Of a DNA stretch of 48,330 bases, positions 16,789 through 24,837 are shown one piece after another. The DNA comes from Komagataeibacter diospyri (GTDB lineage Bacteria; Pseudomonadota; Alphaproteobacteria; Acetobacterales; Acetobacteraceae), in the NCBI RefSeq assembly GCF_006538165.1, contig NZ_BDLU01000026.1, positions 1 to 48,330 of the forward strand, given 5' to 3'. Numbering within the stretch: position 1 is the stretch's first letter; every line of letters begins with the position of its first letter. The notes beneath the pieces are model-generated. The model made no database searches and was not told the DNA's origin. It saw nothing but the letters and a program-made list of their open reading frames with translations. Made by a program: the position numbers and the translations under genes.

Positions 16789-16995
16789 ATGGACGCAACG
16801 GAATATCGGCCTGACAGCAGACTTCTACGTCTGCGCGAAGTTACTGAAAGAACCGGACTGAGCCGGGCGACCATTTACCGGCATATCAGTAAAGGAACTT
16901 TCCCCAGACCACGCAAACTGTCCAGCGGCACGATCCGCTGGCATTCCGGCATTATCGAAGACTGGATCAATACCGCCGGAACATCAGACACCTGA
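16789..16995 (+). CDS. AlpA-family excisionase/regulator
   Basis: A 68-residue helix-turn-helix protein. The AlpA core is clear: LLRLREVTERTGLSRATIYR-H, SKGTFPRP-x-KLSS, then IRWHSGIIEDWI. AlpA proteins activate or assist excision of integrated elements. The start ATG 16789 has GGAGG eight bases upstream; an in-frame ATG at 16774 is the alternative. Its stop overlaps the end of the convergent integrase gene by 12 bp. Together they form the recombination module of the left-hand island. Confidence 0.88.
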   Translation: MDATEYRPDSRLLRLREVTERTGLSRATIYRHISKGTFPRPRKLSSGTIRWHSGIIEDWINTAGTSDT

Positions 16996-18213
16996 CCGGC
17001 GTCTGGTCGCAATCAGTTCCTCAAGGCTGGCCTGGCCGTCACTGACCAGGTCAGCCCAGACCTGTGCAAGTTCACGCCGCCGGTCCAGATAGATCGCCCG
17101 ATTGTATGCTCCCTCTACTTTATCCTTGAGCGAATGGGCCAGCATCACATCGATGACCTGCCGGTCACTTCTGAAACGCTCATTCATGATGGTCGAAAAC
17201 GATGCCCGAAAGCCGTGCGGCACGTGACAGTGATGAAAACCCGCACGGTTAAGCAGATAACCCAGTGCATTTTCACTCATGACCTGTCTGGGCCGGCGCG
17301 TATTGGGAAACAGATGCGGCCAACGACCGCTGAATGGCCGGAGCGCCTCAAGGGTCGCAACAGCCTGACGGGAAAGCGGCACCAGATGATCACGCTTCAT
17401 CTTCATCCGCTCCGCCGGAATACTCCATAGGGGCGTTGATCCGTCGAGCCCCTCAAAGTCAGCCCACTGTGCAAACCGTAATTCGCCTGGCCTGACAGCC
17501 GTCAGATAGAGCAGTCGCAATGCCAGAAGGGTCACAGGATGCGCCTCTTCGGCCTCTGTCCTGTGAATGAGCCTGCGTACGCCGTCCAGATCCGTAATGG
17601 CAGGCTGCCGACCTCGTATGACGGGACGAAGCGCAGGGGCCACAACGGCAGCAGGGTCCGAAGAACCGCAACCGGACGCGATTGCATGCACGAAAACATC
17701 ACTCATGCGCTGACGGATGCGATGGGCCGTCTCGATTGCCCCGCGGTCCTCGATCTGCCTCAGCACGGCAAGGACGAGGGGAGGGGTGATATCGCTGACA
17801 GGAAAATGACCGAGTTTGGGAAAAATATCCCGCTCCAGACTGCGGATCACGTCAAACGCATGACGCGTGGCCCACAGGACCTTGCGCTGTTCGTACCATT
17901 CGCGTGCGACAGCTTCAAAAGTCGTTGCCGTGTTCACACGCGCGGCAAGACGCACGATCTTCGCCTGCACCGAAGGGTCACGGCCTTCACGAAGAATACG
18001 CCGGGCTTCCTCCCGCTCGGCACGCGCTTCAGCCAGCGAGACAGCAGGATAATGTCCGAGCGTGAGCAGTTTCTCCCGCTTTTCGAATTTGTAGCGGAGC
18101 CGCCAGATCTTCTTTCCCGCCGGGGTAATATGCACGAACAGTCCGCCCGTGTCTGCCAGCCGCCAGGCCCTGTCGGCCGGCCTGGCCGAGCGGATTTTTG
18201 CGTCGGTAAGCAT
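16984..18213 (-). CDS. P4-type tyrosine integrase of the left-hand island
   Basis: A 409-residue site-specific recombinase. The N-terminus is the DUF4102 arm-binding domain (MLTDAKIRSA, GGLFVHITPAGKKIWRLRY, LGHYPAVSLAEAR). The catalytic set is complete: R241 (TAVRPGELR), H333 and R336 (PHGFR), H360 (LAHSL) and the nucleophile Y370 (GAYNRA). ATG 18213 has GGAG six bases upstream. The gene starts 164 bp from a displaced tRNA-Ser 3' half (18377), the normal position for a P4-type integrase next to its attachment site. It is probably the integrase of the conjugative island to its left. Confidence 0.93.
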   Translation of the reverse strand: MLTDAKIRSARPADRAWRLADTGGLFVHITPAGKKIWRLRYKFEKREKLLTLGHYPAVSLAEARAEREEARRILREGRDPSVQAKIVRLAARVNTATTFEAVAREWYEQRKVLWATRHAFDVIRSLERDIFPKLGHFPVSDITPPLVLAVLRQIEDRGAIETAHRIRQRMSDVFVHAIASGCGSSDPAAVVAPALRPVIRGRQPAITDLDGVRRLIHRTEAEEAHPVTLLALRLLYLTAVRPGELRFAQWADFEGLDGSTPLWSIPAERMKMKRDHLVPLSRQAVATLEALRPFSGRWPHLFPNTRRPRQVMSENALGYLLNRAGFHHCHVPHGFRASFSTIMNERFRSDRQVIDVMLAHSLKDKVEGAYNRAIYLDRRRELAQVWADLVSDGQASLEELIATRRRSGV

Positions 18214-18376
18214 CGCAATCTCCATACCCGCTGTGCCTGTTTCCCATACCCGCTCCATACCCGCTTTCTGGCGGGACAGAATGAGACAAAACAGGAACTT
18301 CCGAGATGAAGAATGCGCCAGAACTGGCTAAAAACCAAGCTTTTTGACGCTATTTCATATTGTCTGAGAAGGAGAA

Positions 18377-18438
18377 TTGGCGGAGGGGATGGGATTCGAA
18401 CCCACGGTACACCTTGACAGTGTACAACGGTTTAGCAA
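18377..18438 (-). other. Attachment site: displaced 3' half of tRNA-Ser(GCU)
   Basis: Bases 18377-18406 are identical to 24837-24866 (T-arm, acceptor 3' strand and CCA of the intact tRNA), and 18426-18438 equals 24886-24898 (anticodon loop and stem). The 19 bp between differ, yet still form a variable-arm stem (GTACAC pairs with GTGTAC). The similarity stops just past the anticodon loop. This marks the left junction of the mobilizable element and the crossover at the anticodon loop. Confidence 0.85.
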
Positions 18439-18451
18439 TTCCCCCTAAAGC

Positions 18452-18495
18452 ACGGTTTTCCTGTATTCCTTGATTTGTTGTTATCGTTGTTGTTA
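18452..18495. repeat. Left-end integrase arm-type repeats
   Basis: A 16-mer ACGGTTTTCCTGTATT (18452-18467) is exactly inverted near the right end (24765-24780). TTGTTGTTA occurs at 18475-18483 and 18487-18495, and again at 24716-24724. Positions beside both junctions suit arm-type binding sites of the element's integrase. Confidence 0.6.
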
Positions 18496-18540
18496 GAATG
18501 TTAATTATAGGTCCAACAACAAGCCAAAAAGGAGACTTCA

Positions 18541-19665
18541 ATGAAACAGATTCAGAAACGCGGGAAAGCAGGAGCCTGGAAATATACGGGGACGGTTCGC
18601 TTAAACGGTCATTCGGTCAGCCTAACTTTTCCTATCAGGTCACAGGCTAAAGAATGGTGTGACCGAGTGGAACGAGCCATTAAAGACGAGTTCGCAACAG
18701 GTAAGCCATTCGATAAATACGATTTCATCCCACGTAAGCCCGAAAAACCAAAACCCCTGAAGGTGCAACGAGAGGAAGAAAAATTAAGGAATAAAACACC
18801 GTCAACAGACTGGACATTATTCCGAGCAATTCAGGAATATAAAGAAACCGAACTGGAGAACCTGAAAGGCTTCAAACAAGCCCTATTAAGATTAAACTCA
18901 TGGCAAAAATCGGAATTTGCACACCTTAAACTTAATGAAATAACGCCCCACATGCTTGCCCAGTGGATAAAAGAACGGTCACGGACAAAATCACCGTCAA
19001 CCGTTAGAAATGACATTTATCGCATAAGCGCAATCTATGAACTTGCAGGGAAACCATTAACAAAACACGGCTGGGGCCTTGATATTTCAAACCCTGTTAA
19101 AGAGGTCGCACTTCCAACAGTTCACGGAAATAGACAAAGACGCCTTAATAAATATGAGGAGGAGGTTTTGATGCTTGCTATTTCCGAGGGCATGTATGCC
19201 GACCAGATGACCCCGTTCGTCATCTTCGCAATCGAAACAGGCATGAGGAAAAGCGAGATTTTGAGCATCACAAAGGACGAAATCAGCAGAACTAAAAGGG
19301 GCTGGTCAGTCACCAAAAAAGATACAAAAAACGGACACAGACGCACCATATACCTATCGTCACGAGCCGTTGAGGCAATCCAACCATTATATGATGCCAT
19401 CAAAGATAAGCCCGACAACACGCCACTTTTTTCAATTTCTTCCCATACCGTTGAAAACTGGTTTGTCAGAGCACGAGACAAGGCAGGACTGAAAGACCTA
19501 CGCCTTCACGATTTGCGCCACGAGGCTGTTAGCCGATTAGCTGATAAGGGTCTAAGTGTCGGCGCTATCGCCAGCCAGAGCGGACACAAAAGCATGCAAA
19601 CCCTGTTGAGATATATCAACGCATCCGAAAAAGACATAAGGAAAAAATTAGAACAAGAAATATAA
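18541..19665 (+). CDS. Tyrosine recombinase (integrase) of the mobilizable element
   Basis: A 374-residue phage-type integrase that would insert and excise the element at tRNA-Ser. Residues 1-60 resemble a small arm-binding domain, about 95-175 a core-binding helical domain, and about 200-370 the catalytic domain. Catalytic residues are visible: R236 (ETGMRKSEIL), K264, H323 and R326 (LHDLRHEAVSRL), H349 (SGHKS) and Y358 (LLRYIN). The start ATG 18541 follows AAAAAGGAGACTTCA. It is not closely similar to the P4-type integrase on the left, so the two serve different elements. Confidence 0.93.
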   Translation: MKQIQKRGKAGAWKYTGTVRLNGHSVSLTFPIRSQAKEWCDRVERAIKDEFATGKPFDKYDFIPRKPEKPKPLKVQREEEKLRNKTPSTDWTLFRAIQEYKETELENLKGFKQALLRLNSWQKSEFAHLKLNEITPHMLAQWIKERSRTKSPSTVRNDIYRISAIYELAGKPLTKHGWGLDISNPVKEVALPTVHGNRQRRLNKYEEEVLMLAISEGMYADQMTPFVIFAIETGMRKSEILSITKDEISRTKRGWSVTKKDTKNGHRRTIYLSSRAVEAIQPLYDAIKDKPDNTPLFSISSHTVENWFVRARDKAGLKDLRLHDLRHEAVSRLADKGLSVGAIASQSGHKSMQTLLRYINASEKDIRKKLEQEI

Positions 19666-19708
19666 ACACACATATGTCTTATATTGTGGATACCAAAAGG
19701 ATTAAGTC

Positions 19709-20365
19709 ATGAAATCTTACACCGAAGAAGATTTAAAAAAAGAATATCCCAAACTGTATTCGTTAATGACCTATACAGCTAATACGCAAGAAACGTTAAT
19801 AATATCATCACTTTTTAGCATCATGCTGGAACGATTTAAAAAATATATTATCACAACAGTAGACCATTTTTTTTGTTCCGATTTCGAACAACGTAATGGA
19901 AAATTGACCCTATTGAGAGGCGATGATTTTAAAGAGTTAATAAAAAAATATGGAAAAATAAATAATGGAAAACATAACTGTAAGGACTTCCGAGCCTGCA
20001 CTTATTTTTTCCTTGAATTAGGATATTTAGATAAAGAAGAAGTTGACACCGTTAATCGATACTATGATGAAAAAAATAATATATCGCATGAACTATATGA
20101 AATAATAACAGACGATAAAATAACGGGTGTATATATAGACGATATTTTGTATTTATATAATGTATATGTAAAAATTCAACGGCACTGGTTAAGAGACGTA
20201 GAGGCAACCACAGGCGCAATAGACATTAAAGATTATGACAATTATGACTTTGACAGCGCCCATACGTTTGAGACGATATTTTTATGGCGCATAATAGAAA
20301 ATGCTTTAAAAGACCATCCAGTATGGAAATTATTAAAAGAGGCCATGAGTTCAAATAATGAATAA
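19709..20365 (+). CDS. Unknown protein of the mobilizable element, HEPN-like motif
   Basis: A 218-residue, mostly helical, acidic and AT-rich-coded protein directly after the integrase (43 bp). I do not recognise its family with certainty. Residues 122-127 read KNNISH within DEKNNISHELYEI, resembling the R-N-x-x-x-H motif of HEPN nuclease-like proteins, with Lys in place of Arg. The remainder has several aromatic-rich helices (DDILYLYNVYVKIQRHW). As cargo between integrase and replication genes it could be a defence or toxin-type protein, but catalysis is unproven and the substituted arginine weighs against activity. Confidence 0.6.
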   Translation: MKSYTEEDLKKEYPKLYSLMTYTANTQETLIISSLFSIMLERFKKYIITTVDHFFCSDFEQRNGKLTLLRGDDFKELIKKYGKINNGKHNCKDFRACTYFFLELGYLDKEEVDTVNRYYDEKNNISHELYEIITDDKITGVYIDDILYLYNVYVKIQRHWLRDVEATTGAIDIKDYDNYDFDSAHTFETIFLWRIIENALKDHPVWKLLKEAMSSNNE

Positions 20366-20391
20366 GTTTTAAATATATATAATAGAAAACA

Positions 20392-20419
20392 AAGGCGGGA
20401 ATATATCTCGTCTTTTTTT
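20392..20419 (+). terminator. Rho-independent terminator after the unknown cargo gene
   Basis: AAGGCGGGA (20392-20400) pairs over 9 bp (with G-T pairs) with TCTCGTCTT (20406-20414) around a 5-nt loop, followed by a run of seven T. It closes the integrase-cargo unit 27 bp after the stop. Confidence 0.75.
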
Positions 20420-20568
20420 ATGCTTGTTACATTTTTCTTGGTTTTTTCTTTTCTATCTGTTTCAATAATAGAAAAGGCACCATCCTAAGATGATGCCCTT
20501 ATATTTAAACCCGTGTTTTCCCGAAATCTTTGGACGGACGAAAGGAGCACAACAGGAGACCTTTAATT

Positions 20569-21939
20569 ATGATAGTAAGCAATGAAACCGAAAACATCAA
20601 GAAAAAAATAAATAATAATGATAAAAAATTATCTTATATACCAAAATCAATGTGGCAGTTTGCCAAAGAAGAAAATACCACCATCCAGACACCAATAAAA
20701 AAGCCATCACATAAGCCTATGAGCATGTGGCAAATGGCTGAACAGGAAACGGTAAACGCATCACCAGCAGAAAAAATAAAACGTAATATCAAAGCACTAA
20801 AGGAAAAAAGGAACGGCAAACCATTCCCCCGTAATGATATCCAGTTAGACAAATTTACGGTAAAAAAAGTTATCCATGACGAACCAGAACAGATAACCGA
20901 ACCATGTGAAATAATCGACGTTCCTGATGACGAACCTGTTGCCGATTTCTATGAGTTCGGCAATCACAAAAACCAGCGTTATCAACATCATCCATTATAT
21001 ATGATGGATGGCAATGACTGGAAAAAATACACGAGAACACTAAGAAACAAAGCCATATCACAGGGCATTATAGACTTCGCAAACATATATGGTTTTCAAA
21101 GTATCTTTTTCACCATTACATGCGACAAAAATAAAAAATCCATAGGAATGTCAAAGGTTGAGATTTCACAGAAGTTTCAAAACATACAAAAAAACCTGAA
21201 AAAACAGGGGATTGTTTCCTTCGGTATGAAATCAATAGAAACACATAAATCAGGATTATATCACAGTCATATAATCTTATTTGTTCCCTGTAAGGATATT
21301 AAAAAATCCTTGGATATCATAAAGATATATGTAAACCAGATTACAAATATTGACGGGAGAAATATCCAAAAAATATATAAGCATACCGAGATGAATGTAA
21401 TCCGATACATTACCAAATATCATATAAATAATGATGATAAAAATAAATCATCTTCCATAACTTTACATTCTGATTTTTCATTTTTCGGATTACCAAAAGG
21501 TATTATTTCCGATTATGAGAAAATCTATAAAGCAGACGATAGCAACGAAATAAAAAATCATCTTATCAACAAGAGACATAAAAAGGTTTTGGAACTTTTA
21601 GGATGTTTCAAAAATATCAAAAAATCATTATCAGGTAACTATCAAAATAGACTTAAGGAAGTTGTCAAATTAATGAAAAATAGAAATTATTTATATTGTT
21701 GTCAATTCTTAAAAACCCAAGGAAACTGTAAGGCGGGCAACAAATGGATATATATAAATAAATATGTATCGGGTTACTTTGAGGTGAAAAATAGAGGTCC
21801 ACCTATTCCGACGATTTACACTTTTTCACCATTTTGTCAACAATATAGGAGAACCAATATTATGCTATCAATTAAAAACACACATTACAAAACATATTAT
21901 GGTTTCATATCAGGAATACCGCCACCTTATATGGCGTAA
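20569..21939 (+). CDS. HUH-endonuclease replication initiator (phage gpA-like Rep)
   Basis: A 456-residue protein expected to nick one strand and start rolling-circle replication. FFTITC (about 180-185) is the first Rep strand. H226-K-SGLYHSHIILF supplies the HUH-type metal motif (H232-S-H234). Y280-I-T-K-Y284 is the two-tyrosine motif seen in phage gpA-type Reps (YIxKY), followed by FSFFGLPKG, another Rep hallmark. The N-terminal 120 residues are not catalytic and contain a duplicated short motif (KSMWQFAKEE at 26, MSMWQMAEQE at 51). ATG 20569 has AGGAGA nine bases upstream. It gives the element a plasmid-like replicon. Confidence 0.85.
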   Translation: MIVSNETENIKKKINNNDKKLSYIPKSMWQFAKEENTTIQTPIKKPSHKPMSMWQMAEQETVNASPAEKIKRNIKALKEKRNGKPFPRNDIQLDKFTVKKVIHDEPEQITEPCEIIDVPDDEPVADFYEFGNHKNQRYQHHPLYMMDGNDWKKYTRTLRNKAISQGIIDFANIYGFQSIFFTITCDKNKKSIGMSKVEISQKFQNIQKNLKKQGIVSFGMKSIETHKSGLYHSHIILFVPCKDIKKSLDIIKIYVNQITNIDGRNIQKIYKHTEMNVIRYITKYHINNDDKNKSSSITLHSDFSFFGLPKGIISDYEKIYKADDSNEIKNHLINKRHKKVLELLGCFKNIKKSLSGNYQNRLKEVVKLMKNRNYLYCCQFLKTQGNCKAGNKWIYINKYVSGYFEVKNRGPPIPTIYTFSPFCQQYRRTNIMLSIKNTHYKTYYGFISGIPPPYMA

Positions 21940-22287
21940 AATGTGCGCTTTCTTAGCGGGTCAACGGGTATGCAATACCCTTGCCATGGTGGAGCGGGTT
22001 CATCCCGTTCCATGCCTGGCTTTCAAAAAACCACAGGGAACGATAACAGCAACATGGACGGAGAGGGCATTTTAAGCGTCATACAGGGCTATCAGGATAA
22101 AACAGGGTTATGGCACCAAACAAAGACTTAAAGCCATTCCAGCATCCTTAAAAAACGGTTTTTCGATTTCCTTGATGGTTTGCATAATCAGGTGACAATA
22201 ATGGAGCCAGGCATGGATAGGGGTAAACCCTATCCACCCGGCAAAGGGCTACGCCCTGTTGAACCCGAAGAAAGAAAGGAGGCCACA
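21940..22287. other. Stem-loop-rich 348-bp region before mobC, candidate oriT / single-strand origin
   Basis: Four hairpins are visible: GGGTA/TACCC (21966-21980), a 9-bp stem around 21990-22012 (GGAGCGGG with CCCGTTCC), a perfect 9-bp stem TGGATAGGG/CCCTATCCA (22214-22236), and AGGGC/GCCCT (22245-22257). The last two lie 31-74 bp before mobC, where an oriT is usually found in MobC-relaxase units. The two nearer rep could serve as a single-strand origin. No known nic consensus could be assigned. I see no gene here. Confidence 0.5.
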
Positions 22288-22635
22288 ATGGCAACAACAT
22301 ACGCACAAAGATTTTTTATAAAATCGTCCCCCGAAGAAAAAGAAACATGGAAAGCCCACGCCAAAAAATTAGGACTTAATGGAATAGCGCCACTGATGCG
22401 CCAGTTAATGCGTGAGTCTGTTTCAACAGGAAAACGAGGGGACGAAATACGCGAACAATTAAAAAATATCCGTTTGGAACTTTCACAAATTGGCAACAAC
22501 ATCAACCAGATAGCCAAGCGGATAAATCAGGGAAATCCCGAACACATTACCAATATTGACAATGAATTAAACGAAATCACACGGACACGCAAACAACTGG
22601 TCAAACTGATTCACGGGATGAGGGAACGCCTTTGA
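22288..22635 (+). CDS. mobC: MobC-family relaxosome accessory protein
   Basis: A 115-residue DNA-binding mobilization protein. It has an N-terminal ribbon-helix-helix-like part (RFFIKSSPEEKETWKAHAKK, MRQLMRESV) and the MobC signature in the second half (LRLELSQIGNNINQIAKRIN-like: ELSQIGNNINQIAKRIN at about 71-87). ATG 22288 follows AGGAGG with 4-bp spacing. Its stop overlaps the TTG start of the relaxase gene. MobC helps the relaxase open and nick oriT. Confidence 0.88.
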   Translation: MATTYAQRFFIKSSPEEKETWKAHAKKLGLNGIAPLMRQLMRESVSTGKRGDEIREQLKNIRLELSQIGNNINQIAKRINQGNPEHITNIDNELNEITRTRKQLVKLIHGMRERL

Positions 22636-24650
22636 TTATAAAAGGAGGTCATATCCTTGCATCTGAAGGGCATAAGGATACAGCAGACCATATATTTGAA
22701 GGGCCAAAAAACGAGGCCATCACAGCATTACAAGGCAACCCATCAACCATGGAAGATATGGTTATGGATGCGCGAGCCAGTGGACTAAAATACGGCTTTC
22801 ACCACTTCAAAATATCGCCAGAGCGTGAAATTTCACGAGAACAAGCCCGCCAAGATTTTCAAGCCATAGCATATGAATACGGGTTTGATTTGTCTGATGC
22901 CGTCATTGTTGAGCATCAAAAGCAGAGAACAAAAAAAGAAAACAGCGCCATCCATTGGCACATGATTGTCCCACATTATAACCAAAAAACGGGGCGGGCA
23001 CTTGATTGCCGAAACAGCTACAAACGCAACGAGAAATTAAGCCGTTTGAGCGAAATACGCACGGGCCAGACAATAATACAGGGACGACATAACCGCGCTG
23101 TTTTCCATGCACTGAAAGCAGAAGGAAAAGAGCAGGAGGCACAAGCCATCCAGCACACTACAGAGGGAGACCTTCCAGGCGCTTCCTTTTCCACAAACCA
23201 GCAGAGAAAAGCCGAACGGAAGGGCATAAGCCTACCCGAAGAAAAGCAAGCCATTACAGACATTTGGAGCCAATCGGACGGCCTAAAAGCCTTTATTGCT
23301 GGACTGGATAACGCTGGTTACACATTCCAGAAAGGAGACAAAAAAGACACCTTCATAATCATGAAGGACAGCACCCTAATAGGGTCAGCAAACAGACTTT
23401 TAAAAATGAAAAAGGGCGATTTTGCCCGTCTATATAATCAATATCAGGAGGATTTAAAAAATGTTCAATTGGATAAAGAAAGAGAAAGACAACACGGAAA
23501 CCAAGAAGGAAGAAACGCACAGGATGCCCATACAGGGCAAAAAGAGGGAAGGGGATACCAAAACCCTTCCGAAGTCACACAAGCCACCACACGCCCAGGA
23601 GAAGAGACCAGAACGACCGAAACCCCTACAGCAACAAGGGGAAAGCCCGACATTGATGAAGGTGAAAACGGACACGGGACAAATCCTGGACTTGCTAACA
23701 GACAACAAGCAAGACGGAGAACAGGTGGACCCGATTCAACAAATTCTGGATTTGCTGGAAACGATAGCAGAACAAAACAAACAGATAATCACTTATCAGA
23801 GTCATATATTAAAAATGCAGTCACAAGCGCAAAAATAAGAAAACGTGGCACATTCAAAAAGCGCGAAAAGTTTACAATCATCACGCCTGAATACTTGCAA
23901 AATATAAAAGATAAATTAGCAAAAGAAAAAACGGGAAATAAAGACTTTTATCGTGAACAATACAAAAATATAAAAGAACAAGAGTATCATATAGACACAT
24001 ATAACAAATCTATAGATACAAGTGTATCTTTGTTACTTGTGGATATGTTTCTAAGATTGTTTGGTTATTCTTTAAAAAAAGATAAGCCGACACCCGTCAT
24101 TAAAAAACCAGATGTATCGCCACCCGTTTCAAAATCCGACTTTGATTTAATGACGGAACAAGAAAAGAAAACAGTCACATATAAGGCATACGGATTATAT
24201 CGGTCATCTTATGAGACATATGCAAATCTTTGCAAAAAGCATGACGTGCCACACGACGACTTTCAGGGGTGGCTGAATGATTTAGGTGGCGACTACATGA
24301 GCGAACAAATCATAAATTTATATCCCGAAATATATATGCGTGAACTTGATAAATCAGCAAACGAATACGACCGCATGGCATCGGCTGAATTGCGTAAAAT
24401 ATGGAATAACGAAACATCCGAATATGAATCACAATTCGCAAACACGGACGGGATAAAAACACATATCACGCATTTGCACGGTGAGATACGTGAACAGATA
24501 AAATTAGAACACGAAAATAAATTATTGGATGCAGAAGTTGCAAAAGTTGCCGCAGAATATCACGGAACCGTGAACGCAAAAACGCAAAGCGATGCGACAA
24601 CAGGACACGACAAAGGACACGACACGGGGGACGGCTTGCGAATCAAGTGA
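22632..24650 (+). CDS. Relaxase / mobilization nuclease
   Basis: A 672-residue conjugative nickase. It starts with TTG 22632, overlapping the mobC stop; IIKGG follows, as in many relaxases beginning MIIK. The metal site is clear: H95 (VIVEH) and H108-W-H110 (AIHWHMIVPHYN), followed by the usual TGRALD block. No tyrosine occurs in the first 53 residues, where tyrosine relaxases place their nucleophile; histidines H7, H14 and H20 are there instead. Residues after about 280 are Gln/Lys/Thr-rich, partly because a second gene overlaps in another frame (23461-23838). The C-terminal part has a predicted hydrophobic helix near residue 455-470 (VSLLLVDMFLRLFGYSL), function unknown. Confidence 0.85.
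   Translation: MIIKGGHILASEGHKDTADHIFEGPKNEAITALQGNPSTMEDMVMDARASGLKYGFHHFKISPEREISREQARQDFQAIAYEYGFDLSDAVIVEHQKQRTKKENSAIHWHMIVPHYNQKTGRALDCRNSYKRNEKLSRLSEIRTGQTIIQGRHNRAVFHALKAEGKEQEAQAIQHTTEGDLPGASFSTNQQRKAERKGISLPEEKQAITDIWSQSDGLKAFIAGLDNAGYTFQKGDKKDTFIIMKDSTLIGSANRLLKMKKGDFARLYNQYQEDLKNVQLDKERERQHGNQEGRNAQDAHTGQKEGRGYQNPSEVTQATTRPGEETRTTETPTATRGKPDIDEGENGHGTNPGLANRQQARRRTGGPDSTNSGFAGNDSRTKQTDNHLSESYIKNAVTSAKIRKRGTFKKREKFTIITPEYLQNIKDKLAKEKTGNKDFYREQYKNIKEQEYHIDTYNKSIDTSVSLLLVDMFLRLFGYSLKKDKPTPVIKKPDVSPPVSKSDFDLMTEQEKKTVTYKAYGLYRSSYETYANLCKKHDVPHDDFQGWLNDLGGDYMSEQIINLYPEIYMRELDKSANEYDRMASAELRKIWNNETSEYESQFANTDGIKTHITHLHGEIREQIKLEHENKLLDAEVAKVAAEYHGTVNAKTQSDATTGHDKGHDTGDGLRIK
23461..23838 (+). 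CDS. Small mobilization-type protein nested in another frame of the relaxase gene
   Basis: A 125-residue reading frame lying wholly inside the relaxase gene, shifted one frame. It begins with ATG preceded by AGGAGG and a 8-bp spacer (23447-23452), a ribosome site better than that of most neighbours. The N-terminus is highly charged (NWIKKEKDNTETKKEE) and the C-terminus forms a predicted coiled coil (IQQILDLLETIAEQNKQIIT). Nested MbeB/MbeD-type or MobB-type genes are known inside ColE1 and IncQ relaxase genes and assist mobilization; this one has the same arrangement, but the sequence match is not proven. In the overlap the relaxase sequence is low-complexity, as expected if one frame limits the other. 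Confidence 0.6.
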   Translation: MFNWIKKEKDNTETKKEETHRMPIQGKKREGDTKTLPKSHKPPHAQEKRPERPKPLQQQGESPTLMKVKTDTGQILDLLTDNKQDGEQVDPIQQILDLLETIAEQNKQIITYQSHILKMQSQAQK

Positions 24651-24705
24651 CAACACCCGAATCGCATACGAATCCAGCAACAGCAGAGGACACCGATTCC
24701 TTCCA

Positions 24706-24780
24706 TGTTGTTAGATTGTTGTTATTTTCAGGGTCGATTTTTTGGCTTGACAAGCGCGTAAAAAAATACAGGAAAACCGT
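24706..24780. repeat. Right-end integrase arm-type repeats
   Basis: TGTTGTTA at 24706-24713 and TTGTTGTTA at 24716-24724 match the left-end repeats. AATACAGGAAAACCGT (24765-24780) is the exact inverse of the 16-mer at 18452. They lie between the relaxase gene and the tRNA, in a 187-bp gap otherwise without genes. Confidence 0.6.
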
Positions 24781-24837
24781 CACGCTTTCCCGATTCCCGT
24801 AAAATTTTTTACAGTGTTGTCAATAGGATAGGCTTGT

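Noticed and set aside
18377..18438. A second functional tRNA-Ser gene
   Set aside because: Only the 3' half from the anticodon loop to CCA is present; the D-arm and 5' acceptor strand are missing.
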